A stretch of DNA of 64,000 bases from Antedon mediterranea (Eukaryota > Echinodermata > Crinoidea > Comatulida > Antedonidae): the NCBI RefSeq assembly GCF_964355755.1, contig NC_092674.1:14205001-14269000 (forward strand), read 5' to 3'. The translations under genes and the position numbers were made by a program. Below the pieces are notes generated by a model. The model saw only the letters and a program-made list of their open reading frames with translations. It was not told where the DNA came from and ran no database searches. Positions 1 to 10,439 of this stretch are shown here, piece after piece. The stretch's first letter is position 1, and each line of letters starts with the position of its first letter.

Positions 1-1107
1 ATGTCTTTTGTTAGACCTATGACGTCTGTAACGTTGCCATGCATCCTCCTTCATTTGAACTTTATTTAGTGCAAATTTTGTCATCCATTTCTGTTTACTT
101 GGGCGGAGATTTGTGTTTACAATGTTTTTCGGAACACAATCAGAAATCAAAAAGTTAATCTTATTGTGAAAAATGTCCCACATTTCTTGGACAGATTTGG
201 TTTCAAACAAGCTTTCCCAATCAACATCAGCGAGTTGGGCATTCATTGTAGTGAAATCACCTTTAAAAAAATTAAATTTAGTATATTCTTCTGCGCTTTG
301 ATCAACAAAACAATCTAATACAAAATGAAAAATTATAACGGCATGGTCGCTTTTCCCGACTGGAGCATCATAACGTAAAATATCAACATCAAGTTCATGT
401 TTACTAAAAATTAAATCAAGTAATGAAGGCTCGTCGTCTCCTCTTACACGTGTAAATTGTGTCACATGTTGCGTCAAGAACGAGTCATTTACTACATCTA
501 AAAGTTTCTGCTGTTCACTCAATTCGCCGCGTCTAGTAGAAAGAGTATCCCAGTCTATATCTTTAATATTGAAATCTCCGCAAATTAAAATCTGGTCAGT
601 TTTGTATGAATTAAATTTCAACAGCGTATCCCTGATCATCTGGTTGTATTCACCTCGAGAGCTAGGGCTACGGTAGACACAAGCGATAAGAGCAGATTTC
701 TCTCCATATTTCAATAGACAAGTTATCACTTCTATATCAATCCAGACTTCGTCAATTACAATTTCAGAAACAATATCCTTGCGCACCAGGATTAGGACGC
801 CACCACCTCCATCACTTGGAATGCTATCTCTTCTATAAACTAAATAAATATTAGTATCAAAATAAGTAATTGTATCGTGACTCTCTTCCAACTTTGTCTC
901 AGTAACAAAAATAAGATGGGGGTTTTCTTTCACAACCAATGAACTGAAAAGGTTTCTTTTGTTCGATAAACCATCTAAATTTGTATACAGGCATGTAAGA
1001 TTTTTTAATTCGCTTGGTTTGGTTTTTGCCGTTGGCCTGTCTGTGTTTGACCCTGGTGATTTTCGTCTACTTTGATTTCCTTCAGTAACCCGTTTCTTAT
1101 TATCCAT
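1..1107 (-). CDS. LINE-A ORF2, endonuclease domain (runs off the window edge)
   Basis: This is the N-terminal part of a LINE replicase: an exonuclease-endonuclease-phosphatase (EEP) nuclease that nicks target DNA to prime reverse transcription. The frame is open for 369 codons from ATG at 1107 to base 1 with no stop. The start has A at -3 and G at +4. After a short basic leader come the EEP landmarks in order: CLYTNLDGLSNK, VTETKL (metal-binding Glu), GGGGVLIL, VYRSP, CGDFNI and finally KSDHAVI (catalytic Asp-His). The frame lies -1 relative to ORF1 and the two overlap by 103 bp (1005-1107), so translation by reinitiation or shifting is possible. The reverse transcriptase domain must lie beyond base 1. 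Confidence 0.88.
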   Translation of the reverse strand, partial: MDNKKRVTEGNQSRRKSPGSNTDRPTAKTKPSELKNLTCLYTNLDGLSNKRNLFSSLVVKENPHLIFVTETKLEESHDTITYFDTNIYLVYRRDSIPSDGGGGVLILVRKDIVSEIVIDEVWIDIEVITCLLKYGEKSALIACVYRSPSSRGEYNQMIRDTLLKFNSYKTDQILICGDFNIKDIDWDTLSTRRGELSEQQKLLDVVNDSFLTQHVTQFTRVRGDDEPSLLDLIFSKHELDVDILRYDAPVGKSDHAVIIFHFVLDCFVDQSAEEYTKFNFFKGDFTTMNAQLADVDWESLFETKSVQEMWDIFHNKINFLISDCVPKNIVNTNLRPSKQKWMTKFALNKVQMKEDAWQRYRRHRSNKRH

Positions 1108-2072
1108 CGTTTTTCTTTTATCCCGCGACTTTCGAGCTCCCAGTTTTTTTGGTTCCTCATTTCTACGAGTTGTTTTCTAGCCTTTCTCTCCTTAAGGGTT
1201 CGATCAGGAAACATTAATACATTATGAAAGTCGGCAGATTTTTGTAATTTATTTCTTGCCTGACCAGACAACAAACTAAGCTTGGTAGCTTCATCAGTAA
1301 ATACAACTTTAAGTAGTCTCGGTTTAGTAGAATTTGTATTTGGGTTATTATCATGAATCCGAAAAGCTGTCTTAATATCAACGTTACCAACGCAGGCAAC
1401 CAAAGCCATCCGTTTAACAATTTCAATATCATCTGCTTTCTTTTCGTCTGATGTTAACTTATTTGATTCTTTAAGACCCTGGATAATGAGGTTCGGCTTC
1501 CTCGCTTGTTGAGCATCGATTTCAATTTTAAAATCGTTTAGTTTTTCGTCAACAGCGGAATTAAACTCCTCACTATCTTTAAAATCAGTCTTCTCTTCTA
1601 ACTGACATACACGCCTCGTTACATCATTAAGGGATAAGTCGATGGATGCAAAGCGCTCTTCTAGTGTATTTAAAATGTGCGAGCCCCTGAACAACTTAGC
1701 AATTGAGCCTTCATTTCCTCTACAAGAAATGCAAATAAATGGGGGAGAATCTTCCTCGCTGAAAGCGGTATACTGAGCTTTAGAAATCTTTTGGCATTTA
1801 ATATGATACCATTTTTCACAGGCATCACAAGCAATACTGTTATCCTTTCCTTCAATCAACACCTTCCCACATGGTTGGTTTGCGTTACCTTCACATACAA
1901 AAATAGCCTTTCCAAAATTGTCAGCCTCTTCTAGGCCTAGGCCTATCCCACCATGGGCCCCTGCAACACCACCTTTTTCAGCAGAGCACTGCATCACTGA
2001 TTCACTACTAAGCCCCCGCTGTTGAGGCCTAGCTTTCTCGGCAGTTTTTTTCGGAATATTTCTGTTTGCCAT
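1005..2072 (-). CDS. LINE-A ORF1 protein with PHD zinc finger
   Basis: This 355-residue protein is probably the RNA-binding/chaperone partner of the LINE replicase. Residues about 60-117 form a PHD finger with C4-H-C3 spacing: Cys60, Cys68, Cys82, Cys85, His90, Cys93, Cys114 and Cys117 are all present. A predicted helical or coiled segment (about 140-190) follows, then an ORF1-type domain starting near KPNLIIQGLKES, and a basic C-terminus rich in Lys, Arg and Gln. PHD fingers usually read histone-tail methylation; in LINE ORF1 a targeting role is only a guess. The first Met of the open frame was taken as start (2072). Its last 103 bp also encode the start of ORF2 in another frame. No stops or frameshifts are visible. 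Confidence 0.87.
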   Translation of the reverse strand: MANRNIPKKTAEKARPQQRGLSSESVMQCSAEKGGVAGAHGGIGLGLEEADNFGKAIFVCEGNANQPCGKVLIEGKDNSIACDACEKWYHIKCQKISKAQYTAFSEEDSPPFICISCRGNEGSIAKLFRGSHILNTLEERFASIDLSLNDVTRRVCQLEEKTDFKDSEEFNSAVDEKLNDFKIEIDAQQARKPNLIIQGLKESNKLTSDEKKADDIEIVKRMALVACVGNVDIKTAFRIHDNNPNTNSTKPRLLKVVFTDEATKLSLLSGQARNKLQKSADFHNVLMFPDRTLKERKARKQLVEMRNQKNWELESRGIKEKRWIIRNGLLKEIKVDENHQGQTQTGQRQKPNQAN

Positions 2073-2431
2073 TGAAAGTAAAGTTATGAATATGTAGTAT
2101 GAGAGAAGTTAGCAACCCTAGAAAACCAAAATACCTCACTTTACCAGGTAAAACAAATGCAAATTCTTGACTTTTTAAAAGATCTCAGCCAGCATGATAC
2201 ACACACTACTTTGTCGCCCTCTTTCTCTCTCTCTATATGAAAAGTTGTACAAAAATACCATATCAAAAACAACCCGATTTTCGAGAGAAATAAGAGTAAC
2301 ATTATAATTAGGACAAGTGCGAGTAAGGAATGTAATAAATTTGTTCTGAACATTAGAAATACGCCGAGTTTGTGTAAAAGAAATTGAATTAAAAATGACT
2401 GAACAGTATTCCGGGTGGGGGGGGGGGGGGG
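2073..2431 (-). other. LINE-A 5' leader with C-run
   Basis: No coding region is credible here; a 113-codon minus-strand frame (2141-2482) crosses the element edge and has low-complexity composition. The segment ends in 15 G on the plus strand (2417-2431), a C-run at the start of the element. I infer a 5' untranslated region with an internal promoter, but no promoter motif is recognisable. Confidence 0.45.
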
Positions 2432-3473
2432 TTGCACGACTGAACGGTACAATGATGTTAATTCTCCATCGAAAAACAACAATTTAACTTACTATCAATC
2501 AAAACTCCCCAAATCCCTTTGAAAATTAACATAATCTAATTCCTGATCATTTAACTTACAGTATATTTGGTTAAAATAGACTTTCGCTGATTATACTATG
2601 CCCAAGAAAAACCCGTCGTGTTATTTTAACATTCTTACTACATCAAGACGTAACTGAAATTTCACAACAAAAGTCCTAAGTAGCATTTCTGTTACCAATC
2701 TCAACTTTGTTGCCTCCAAATAATAACACTAGGTATATTACCCGGGTCGTTATATGTTGGGTTTTGTACATATGTAGGGGACACCTCATGAAACGTCACC
2801 AAAAACATGCATAATGCAGTAGTCATATGCGTCTTGCCCTGGTCTCTGGTTTCCATGAGCCTGGTCATGTTATCGAGAACCATTCATATTCACTCACTGG
2901 AAGGTGAGAGAGCAAAAAGCAAACGAATCTAGTTATTATAAATACGCTAACATTTACCTCATGGAAAACATTAGCTCGTAGTATCATGAACGTGCGCATA
3001 TAGCGCATCGTGGTGTTAAGCCGAATCACAAAAATATTAGTGAAACGCGTAATAACATTGCAATAATTATTATTAATTCATAAATTTAATGAAAATATAA
3101 TCAAACAAAACAATTGTTCTGGAAGTTGTTTAAGGGTTATGTTAAAAGAAACACATCGACTACGATTTATTTTTAAACAATGTTAATATATGTTTTGGTA
3201 TCGGAATATGTCATATTTTCGATGAATTAAATACACTTATTTTAATAGCTAAAAAAGTATATTCAACTGTAACATTAAAGAAGACCCACTGTATTTTAAT
3301 AAATTTAAAGACATTGTTAAAAGAAATATTGAAATAGAAACAAATGTTGATTTGAAAATGATAATATGCATACAACCTAAATGAAAAAATTAGGAGTATA
3401 GTCTACCTTTTAACTACCATGATATGTATAAATGTTTGTTTGATTGTGTTTTGTTTTGTTTTTTGTTGTTGAG

Positions 3474-3625
3474 ACTTTATGTGTTTTCCCGTGCATCGTC
3501 AGACTTCATTAATCCCGCCATTTTTATTTGCTTTTTTGATGTATATTAATATTTAAGGTGATTTTATATATTATTGATGTATTTTTAATGTTATTTATTG
3601 AGATGAGATGAAAGAAAGAAAGAAA
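3474..3625 (+). mobile_element. LINE 3'-end fragment ending in GAAA repeats
   Basis: This block is absent from the paralogous position in D1 copy 2 (about 37,302), where the flanks TTGAGA and ACCATTT are joined directly. It ends in AAAGAAAGAAAGAA, like the short tandem 3' tails of CR1/L2-group LINEs. LINE-B at 35.2 kb ends comparably in ACGAA repeats. I infer a heavily 5'-truncated insertion after the duplication. No clear target-site duplication is seen. Confidence 0.55.
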
Positions 3626-3699
3626 CCATTTTTTTTGTCTTGTTGCTACAGATGGTGGCGCATTGTTGTTTTTTTGTAATTGAAATAATTAAAAAAAAT

Positions 3700-3873
3700 A
3701 TTACAAAGTGCGACAGCAGTTATTACAAAGTGCGACAGCAGTTATTACAAAGTTCGACATCAGTTATTACAAAGTGCGACAGCAGTTATTACAAAGTGTG
3801 ACAGTTTTGTCACCATGTGCGCACGACAGGTATTACAAAGTATTATGTGACGATTATTACAAAGTGCGACAGT
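3700..3873. repeat. 22-bp minisatellite, 4 units plus degenerate units
   Basis: Four uninterrupted 22-bp units beginning ATTACAAAGTGCGACAGC run from 3700 to 3787, followed by degenerate partial units to 3873. The matching array in D1 copy 2 (37386) has seven units. An 84-codon plus frame across it is a by-product of the repeat. There are no unique spacers, so this is not a CRISPR array. Confidence 0.9.
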
Positions 3874-4147
3874 ACAAAGGGAGTTTACAGATAGTTATTA
3901 TATGCGATGTTTTTTTTCAAGACAGTTTATCAGGAATCGACCCTATTGTTGTTATTTCTTGAGTTAAGTTTCGGGATCATTAATTTGAAAAATATAGGTC
4001 TTGGTGAGCTCTTGCTTGGAGGTTTCCAGGTCCCGGAGTTTAAATTACCGCGACTTTTAAACTATCATTGGTTGATCTAACTGCCCAATGTCAAGATTAA
4101 CCTTGACAAGGTAGCGGTGTTCCGAGCCATGTGAGGGGTACAACCGT

Positions 4148-5205
4148 GCAGTTCTCGACAATACAGTAATCCTTGATACAAAGTATGAAATGATATACAT
4201 TGACCCGCAATGTGAGTTGGTTCATTTAGGTATTGGTTTTGTTTTAGAGTTACTGGGCTAGAATATTTTTTTTTTTATTTATTTTTTTTTTAAAGATGTT
4301 TTACTAAATCAAATTGATATATCGATTCATATCCATTTAATGTATCATTTGCATAAAATAAATAATGTAGCTCGTACAGAACAACACAATACAGAACAGA
4401 AAAGTCACCATTAAAAAAACATCATTCTCTAACATTCAGTGTTCTAAAGGCAGATGTTAAAACTATTACGAAATCTATTTGCACGAGGGGTGATGGACCG
4501 CTTCATTGAACTTCAAAAATAGTGCATGCGATAGGTGGGTCTTGTAAAATCGAATGTGTTTTCTTAGTAAAGTATCTAATGATTCAAATTGAGATCTGTT
4601 TGAGATCTGCTCTGCTCGTTTGAGTTCAAACGTGTCCTTGTGTGCCATGTTTATACCCTTACCCTTTATTGGTCGTGCCATTTAAGATCACTAGTGATTT
4701 ATTTACAATCTTCAGATGAGTGGGTACCGTATTAATTTCATATTGTAGGTGATTTTACGTTATAAAATGTCTGCATTGTTTTCAATTGTTTTCAATTGTT
4801 TTCACCTGCTTTGATAGAGACAATACTGTTAATAATTGTTTATTAGTAAACACATAGTGTACCCAGAACCAACCCAGTGTATTTGTGCACATAATAGTGT
4901 TGTGTAACATTTGTAATTTAGAGCGTTTTTTTGACACGACAAAGCATGTGAACTCCTGAAAACGTACAGAATCATAATAATGTAGTACATATGGTTGGTG
5001 TAACTTCACAATAATGATATAATGAAACATCATATGTTAGTCACCTTAATATGGTCATTTGCCATATACGATGATTTAAAAATTCAGAGTTTTAATATTA
5101 TAGTATTACAGTTGAATATTTGTGAGTGGTCACCTCCCGTAGTTTCAAAAGCCCGTTTGTTCTTCATCTAATTAGTGGACTTCCTGGAAGCAGCTATCTC
5201 ATGTG
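4148..5205. repeat. Ankyrin-gene intron segment without its exon
   Basis: 4148-4230 matches the stretch that precedes the ankyrin exon (in plus coordinates) at 30.55-30.63 and 60.25-60.36 kb. Here it leads into T-rich sequence (4266-4293) instead of an exon. 4300-4560 resembles 28.2-28.45, 56.1-56.27 and 61.74-61.9 kb. 4672-5115 resembles 40,221-41,030. Short frames here (4475-4681, 4782-5033) have no recognisable family. Confidence 0.7.
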
Positions 5206-5298
5206 AGCGGCCGCAGAAAATTTGTTTACAACACATGTACATCAGATTGTTTGTATGGTAAATTACCTCCCTTAAGCGGCCACCCAAAAATTGGCTGC

Positions 5299-5384
5299 AG
5301 TCGCGTGCGCAAATTTTAGTTTAGTATTTACCGACCGACCAACCGACCGACCGACATAGTGAGCTATAGAGTTTGCACGCGACT
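5299..5384. repeat. Short element with ACCG-repeat core and 10-bp inverted ends
   Basis: Perfect 10-bp inverted ends AGTCGCGTGC and GCACGCGACT enclose a tract of CCGA repeats and the word CATAGTGAGCTATAG. Inverted relatives are at 15646-15726 and 16276-16369. A non-autonomous DNA element is inferred. Confidence 0.6.
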
Positions 5385-5439
5385 AAAAATACAATTTTGA
5401 TACTTATATTGTGCTTTATATATTAGCTTTATTTCGAAG

Positions 5440-5745
5440 CGGTTTTAAAGATATTTCTGTAAAGAACATTTCTGTGTGTTTTTAGATGATATGAGAAAAC
5501 TACACAGATTTTGATTGACTGAAGAAATGATTTGCACATTTGTAGAATACCTTTGGCACATTTAACGTCAAAACTGACCGTTTTTACATTTAACGGCGTT
5601 TGCACAAATGTGGTTGTTTGCACATTTGAAGGTAAAATGTTTGCACAAATGTGGTTGTTTGCACATTTGAAGGTACAATGTTAGCACAAATGTGGTTGTT
5701 TGCACAAATGTGAATTTTTGCACATTTAACGGCTCCACACGGGCA
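5440..5745. mobile_element. Solo arm of a TTGCACA foldback element
   Basis: About ten copies of TTTGCACA or GCACAAATGTGG words lie in 200 bp, ending in TTTTGCACATTTAACGG. The same arm is at 41,690-41,985, and the inverted pair of arms is at 54,680-55,455. The 64- and 72-codon minus frames here are composed of this repeat. Confidence 0.7.
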
Positions 5746-6518
5746 CTACACGAGAGAAGCCCTTGATCAATGTTAGGACCAATCAAGGTACTTTAAACAG
5801 TCATGGCTTAGTCATCACTCAGATAAATGTAAGAATAAAATGACACTGCTGCCACTACAGACGTCGTATGCATAGTCTATTAATGACTGATGCAGGCCAA
5901 AACAATAATAAAAAATGCTGTATAAATTTAGTTACACAAATAAAAATATGAAATCATGAGAAGAAACACTCGGGAATTTACCCTCTTAGAATTATATTCA
6001 TGGCTAATGCCTCTATGTTAATATTTGAAGTTAAGTAATCATTGGCTATCGCAGACGTAAACACCTACATCGGATGTAGGCATAGGTGTTTACACATGTG
6101 TTGGAAAATCAGATAATCTTTAATAGACCGTATAGATAGATAGATAGATAGATCGTTGTTTTCTTTGTTTTACTAAATAATGGAAATAAGGATTTAGTCG
6201 AGTCGACTTTAGATTTGCAAGTAACAGAGAAGCATTTCTTTTGTCCGTTGTCAGATGGTTATTGAATCTTTGTTGTTGATTTCTCTAATACTTATGTAAT
6301 TAACCGCTTTACGTCACCCTGCATAGTAGGTATTGCCAATATGTATTAGAACTCTAGTAACTTTCCTTTTCTGATATCTATCTTGGACTCAATGTATTTC
6401 ATTTCTTTCACGAATATGAACAGTTTGTCTTAAATGAAAGTTAAATTGAATTTGAATTGCGTGTTTATTGTAATTAAGAATTGTCTGTAAATTTAATATT
6501 AATTTTATTTAAAATTAA

Positions 6519-7165
6519 TGTAATGATATGGAAGTTATTGAGTATTGAGGGCGCTACGTAGTCATTCTGAAATTGGAATACAGGCGACACTGTGTGATAT
6601 AAGGCCGTGCGTAAGCAGAGCGGGTCTTTTGTTTGTTGTGTTTCAGGCTCTCGCTATGTTACAGTTCTGATATAAGGCTGTGCGGGTTCTTTTGTTTGTT
6701 GTGTCCAAGCTCTAATTGTTATGTTCTTATTTTGTAAGTACTAAGCTTAACTTGTATATATGTATAAGCAACTGATTTACCATTATGTTAACTATAATCA
6801 TGCTTACAATTAATTAATTATAATTGCATTTACAATATTTATCTTAGTTTTGCTCGATCAGGAGTTATAACGAGTTGATGCTGTGTCATACGTTTGGTGT
6901 TGTACAGTATAACTTGAGGTACTATTATATTGTGATTGTTCGTTGTTGGATTGGTGTTGTGAATTATTACATTATTACTTATTTATATAATTGACTGTAA
7001 GATACAGTGGTTGTTATTTGTTTATTAATATTGTGTAGGGCTTGAATTCTTGTACTTTAAATGATTTGTATAATAATTTGATGCTGGAGTACAATACGAA
7101 TTAATAAATTGGACTGAAGAAAAGAATCAAAGTGTATTCTTCTTTATTTGTTTGAAACCACGACA
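6519..7165. mobile_element. Solo LTR, 647 bp, with 4-bp TTAA target duplication
   Basis: The block starts TGTAATG and ends CCACGACA (TG...CA) and is flanked on both sides by TTAA (6515-6518 and 7166-7169). The paralogous locus at about 42,750 lacks it. A TATA-like GATATAAGG occurs twice in a degenerate internal duplication (6597 and 6670), and AATAAA lies near the 3' end (about 7101). These fit a Ty3/Gypsy-type LTR left by recombination between two LTRs. TTAA targets are also used by piggyBac elements, but the ends do not fit that family. Orientation follows the TATA-then-AATAAA order, so it probably reads on the plus strand. Confidence 0.75.
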
Positions 7166-7605
7166 TTAATCTTATGAGAGTTAGTTGTATAGGAACAATA
7201 TTACTTTCTTAACATTTTATAATAAAAATAAATTCCCCTTGATAGAAACAAGTACAATACCGTGTTTGATATTATCAAGAAGTGATAATAGTAAACAATT
7301 GTATGAATATGCTTGGTAAATAAATATACATAGCAGTTAATGAATTATTCAACAACAAGTATAATTGTGTTTGTTTTATAATACAATATTGTGTGTATAA
7401 ATGTACGTGGCGGAGCGTTTATTAGAGGGTGGAGGTGATGTTTTTTTGGGGAGGGGCGTTTATTCAAATAATTGCAGTAGGCTTAATTGGTATAATCAAT
7501 ATATTATTTTAGTTCAAATCAAACACCAAATAATGACAATCATCAGTGGGCCGTTAATAAGAAACACGTTTTAAACGACCTGCAACATGGGCCAAAGCAC
7601 CCGGG

Positions 7606-8566
7606 TCTCAATGGCGATGATGTACAATGCAGATAGCGCGCAATCTGTTCAAACCTAACAGCAATTCAACAACTCTGGTACCATTCGGCCATATACCATA
7701 TACTGATTTTACAATTTTCACTGCAAAATACTTCCAATGATTTTTTAATATAATGCATTTGTTTTTTGTTTTTTTGTTTTTTGTTTGTTTGTTTTTTGTT
7801 TTTTTGTTTTTTGCAGTATAATTTCATTTTGTTTAAACTACAGGCGTGGCCCGTGAAAAAAACCCCAAAATATATGTTTCGCCCTCAACGGCAAATATTG
7901 GATGAGTGCAAAACCTAAATCAACCCGGAAATCACCTTTATACCATGGACGGTTGAAAATCTGCCAATGAAATCAGAAATGTTGTTTTAAAACCTTTTAT
8001 AATATATGCCTAAGAGAGAAACATTATTTAAATCTAAGTTTCATCTGAGATAAATAAGGTAGGTATGCAAGACGGAAATCATTTTCCATTGTGCTTAGAA
8101 GTAATTATAATTTAAATATAGACACGCTAACGTTGACATCGTGGAGCACATTTAGCTCGTAGAATCATGCACGTGCACATATAGCGCATCGCGTTGGTAA
8201 GTCACAAACATTATTAGTGAAATGTACAACATTGTAGTAATAGTTATTAATTATAAAGGTTATGAAATAATCAAATTAAACAAGATAGGGTCTATCCTTA
8301 CACGTACAAAAAAAACCAGTTATCTAACAACACGTCCTTACTTTAGCAACTGAAAGAACGAATTATTATATTATGCTTAATTCTTGAATATGAATACACA
8401 ATGTAAAACGCATAACACCAACTCCGTGTCGGTTCTTACCCTAGCTGTTCCATGTGTATAATGTCTTTGAAAAGATAGTATTAAGGTTTTTAATGTCTGA
8501 TGACATCGGTAGACTGTTAACAGTCGGCTTTAAAGAGTTCGTTATCACTTTGCGATTTCCGGGTTA
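7606..8566. other. Non-coding stretch
   Basis: No gene is visible. It holds a T/G-rich low-complexity tract (7759-7815) and a diverged third copy of part of D1 (about 8122-8290, recognisable by TTTAGCTCGTAG and ATATAGCGCATCG). Confidence 0.6.
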
Positions 8567-8972
8567 CAACCAGTGTGACCAGCGGTTGAAATGAAAATAT
8601 GCTAGGTGGCAGCACAAAGTTATGCCAGAATATGCCAGACACAAATACGGCCAAAATAGCACAAAAACAACGTATCTGAGTGCAGTGTATATTTATGTTT
8701 TATGTACCACAAAAGTCGGAAGCAAAAAAATTATTCAGGTTTTCAGCTAAATTATGCTAGATTTAGTACAAATTATGCTATTTTTTTTTTAATTTATGCC
8801 ATATAATATGTTAAACCGTGGTAAATATGCTGTAAAATTGGGTTTTTCAAATTATACCAGATTATGCTAGATTTTCTAAAATTATGCCTAGCATAAATGC
8901 CAGATGGCAGATGGGTCAAAATTATGCCAAATAGCATCGTAATTATGCCAGATTTGGCCACTATGGTTGCAA
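8567..8972. mobile_element. Small inverted-end element packed with ATTATGCYA words
   Basis: About a dozen copies of TATGCCA, TATGCTA or AATTATGC words occur in 370 bp. The outer ends are imperfect inverted repeats of about 20 bp (GTTACAACCAGTGTGACCAG on the left; the right end reads in reverse as GTTGCAACCATAGTGGCCAA). It has no coding capacity; the 79-codon minus frame at 8794-9033 is by chance. A non-autonomous DNA transposon is inferred. Confidence 0.5.
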
Positions 8973-10439
8973 CTACGACTTCGCAGTAGTCACAATAAAA
9001 CCTCTGTATAAAACACGTACAGCTGTCCCACATGTGAACGTTACATGTACATTTTATTTATATTTGAGTCAATATATTCCATGGCGTTCCAATTTGTTTT
9101 ATGTACCCAACAATCCGGAAGATTTCTTCTAATCTGCACGAAATCACCGAAAAACAGCTATTTTTTTGAGGTTTTTTCAATGTAACTTTCTTATTAATTG
9201 ACCGATTTTTATGGCTGTTTCGACATTGTAATGCCTAATTAAGTACCTACAATGTCATGTTATTTTTAATTTAAACAAACTTTAAACGTCGTCGGCATTG
9301 ATTTTTAAAGTTAGACGATTTGAAAATTGCCCTGTGTTAAAGAATAAGCTTGTTTTGTCAATTTGTTGAGATTTCTACATAAACGTTCATAACGTTTGAC
9401 CTAGTTATCCAATGATATTGGCTGTTCCTTCATGCAAAAGCTAATCAATCAAGCTTTCTAATGACCTTAAGTAAAATGTGATTGGTTCTTCGGCTAGTGT
9501 TAAAGGAGAGGCGAGAATTTTCGAAGTCGCCAAACCTTTCCTTAGCAGTCAGAACGTAACGTTAAAACTAAAATTACAGTTGCTGAAAAACTAATCCAAT
9601 TTTTTTCACAAAATGCAAAAGTTATTATCCCTTATTTTTAGTATGTAAATGTATTTAAGATTAGGGTACAGGATTCTTTATATAAGTAGTTTTAAAACAC
9701 TTGGTTTATTTGAAAACCACCAGCGTGGTTTTGCCGTATTGGCGGACTCGTCCATTTTACTAATAGGAATAGGATTGTAGCACATACATAAAACGTTGAA
9801 TTTGACCTATACGGTTTCCATTTCTGTTTTCTAATGTAAAATTAAAATTATATTATTAGTATCTCTATGTAATATATTCACATTGTACTATACTAGTTAG
9901 CATCTACATACCGTTATACTGCACTTTGTTTTGATGATATTTTAATGAAATTGTATACACAGGGAGTTGGTATACCATTGGTTCTACTAAAATTATTATT
10001 ACTTTTATTTGTTTGTGCAATATTTGAAGAGTGCTACAAAAATAGAAATAATTTAAATATACTATATTTAACAGATTAAGTGTACGCACTATGCCTATGG
10101 AACAGATTACCTATCGGACGTAGTTTAGTATGACACATCTGATATTCTATTATTATAATTATTTTGTTTTATTTATTTTAATGCGCCGTGTTCTTTAGAT
10201 CTTTGATTGTATATTGTTTTTCAATAAGCGTGCGGAGGATTCAGGTATTTTCTCTTAGTATTAAAGCGTAACACCGCGGCTTTAAAATGTATATTGCTTA
10301 TTATAAAATATAAACCTTTTAATCAACATTGGTATAACCCTGCCTAATTTTAGACAGCACTCAGGCAAAAGTTTAGTAGCTTCTTTAAAAAAAAGTTGTT
10401 CTATAAGACAATACTACAGTCTGTACGCGTGTGAAGTGG
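8973..10439. other. Non-coding stretch
   Basis: No supported gene. The 61-codon minus frame at 9904-10089 has no family resemblance. 10,229-10,282 (CGGAGGATTCAGG through CACCGCGGC) matches 27,936-28,028 and 40,660-40,693 and serves as the empty-site comparator for the palindrome at 27,969. Confidence 0.55.

Larger units (their letters stand above)
1..2431 (-). mobile_element. LINE-A, non-LTR retrotransposon, 5' half
   Basis: This minus-strand element has a 5' leader (2073-2431), ORF1 (2072-1005) and the start of ORF2 (1107 to the window edge). PHD-finger ORF1 proteins with an apurinic-type endonuclease ORF2 are known from CR1/L2/Jockey-group LINEs, so I place it there; the reverse transcriptase lies outside the window. 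Both frames are open and undamaged as far as visible, so this may be a young copy. The 5' edge is put at the run of 15 G (2417-2431) because a duplicated genomic segment starts at 2434. The clade is an inference. Confidence 0.85.
2434..4147. repeat. Segmental duplication D1, copy 1
   Basis: Nearly identical to 36271-37945. Both copies begin GCACGACTGAACGG and end at GGGGTACAACCG, with only scattered substitutions between. Copy 1 has an extra 152-bp insertion (3474-3625) and fewer minisatellite units. A more diverged third copy of one part (2947-3110) is at about 8122-8290. The 3' end holds the motif (CTTGACAAGGTAGCGGTGTT) that recurs beside the ankyrin exons at 26.5, 30.5 and 60.2 kb, so D1 derives from that gene's intron. 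The short minus-strand frame at 2701-2883 is copied in D1 copy 2 (36532-36714), but I see no protein family in it. Confidence 0.9.
5206..7605. repeat. Segmental duplication D2, copy 1
   Basis: Paralogous to about 41,590-43,560. Shared stretches include TTGTATGGTAAATTACCTCC, the foldback arm, a GATA tract (6131-6153, longer here than at 42,380) and a unit beginning AAGGATTTAGTCGAGTCGAC that occurs four times in the window (6.18, 42.42, 44.2 and 52.3 kb). Copy 1 differs by the solo LTR at 6519-7165. No gene is visible. Confidence 0.85.

Noticed and set aside
3708-3962. 84-codon plus-strand open frame
   Set aside because: It is a translation of the 22-bp minisatellite; the sister array gives a different frame length (37,394-37,645).
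6519-7165. piggyBac-type MITE because of TTAA flanks
   Set aside because: Ends are TG...CA with TATA-like and AATAAA signals and lack CCC-type piggyBac termini, so a solo LTR fits better.
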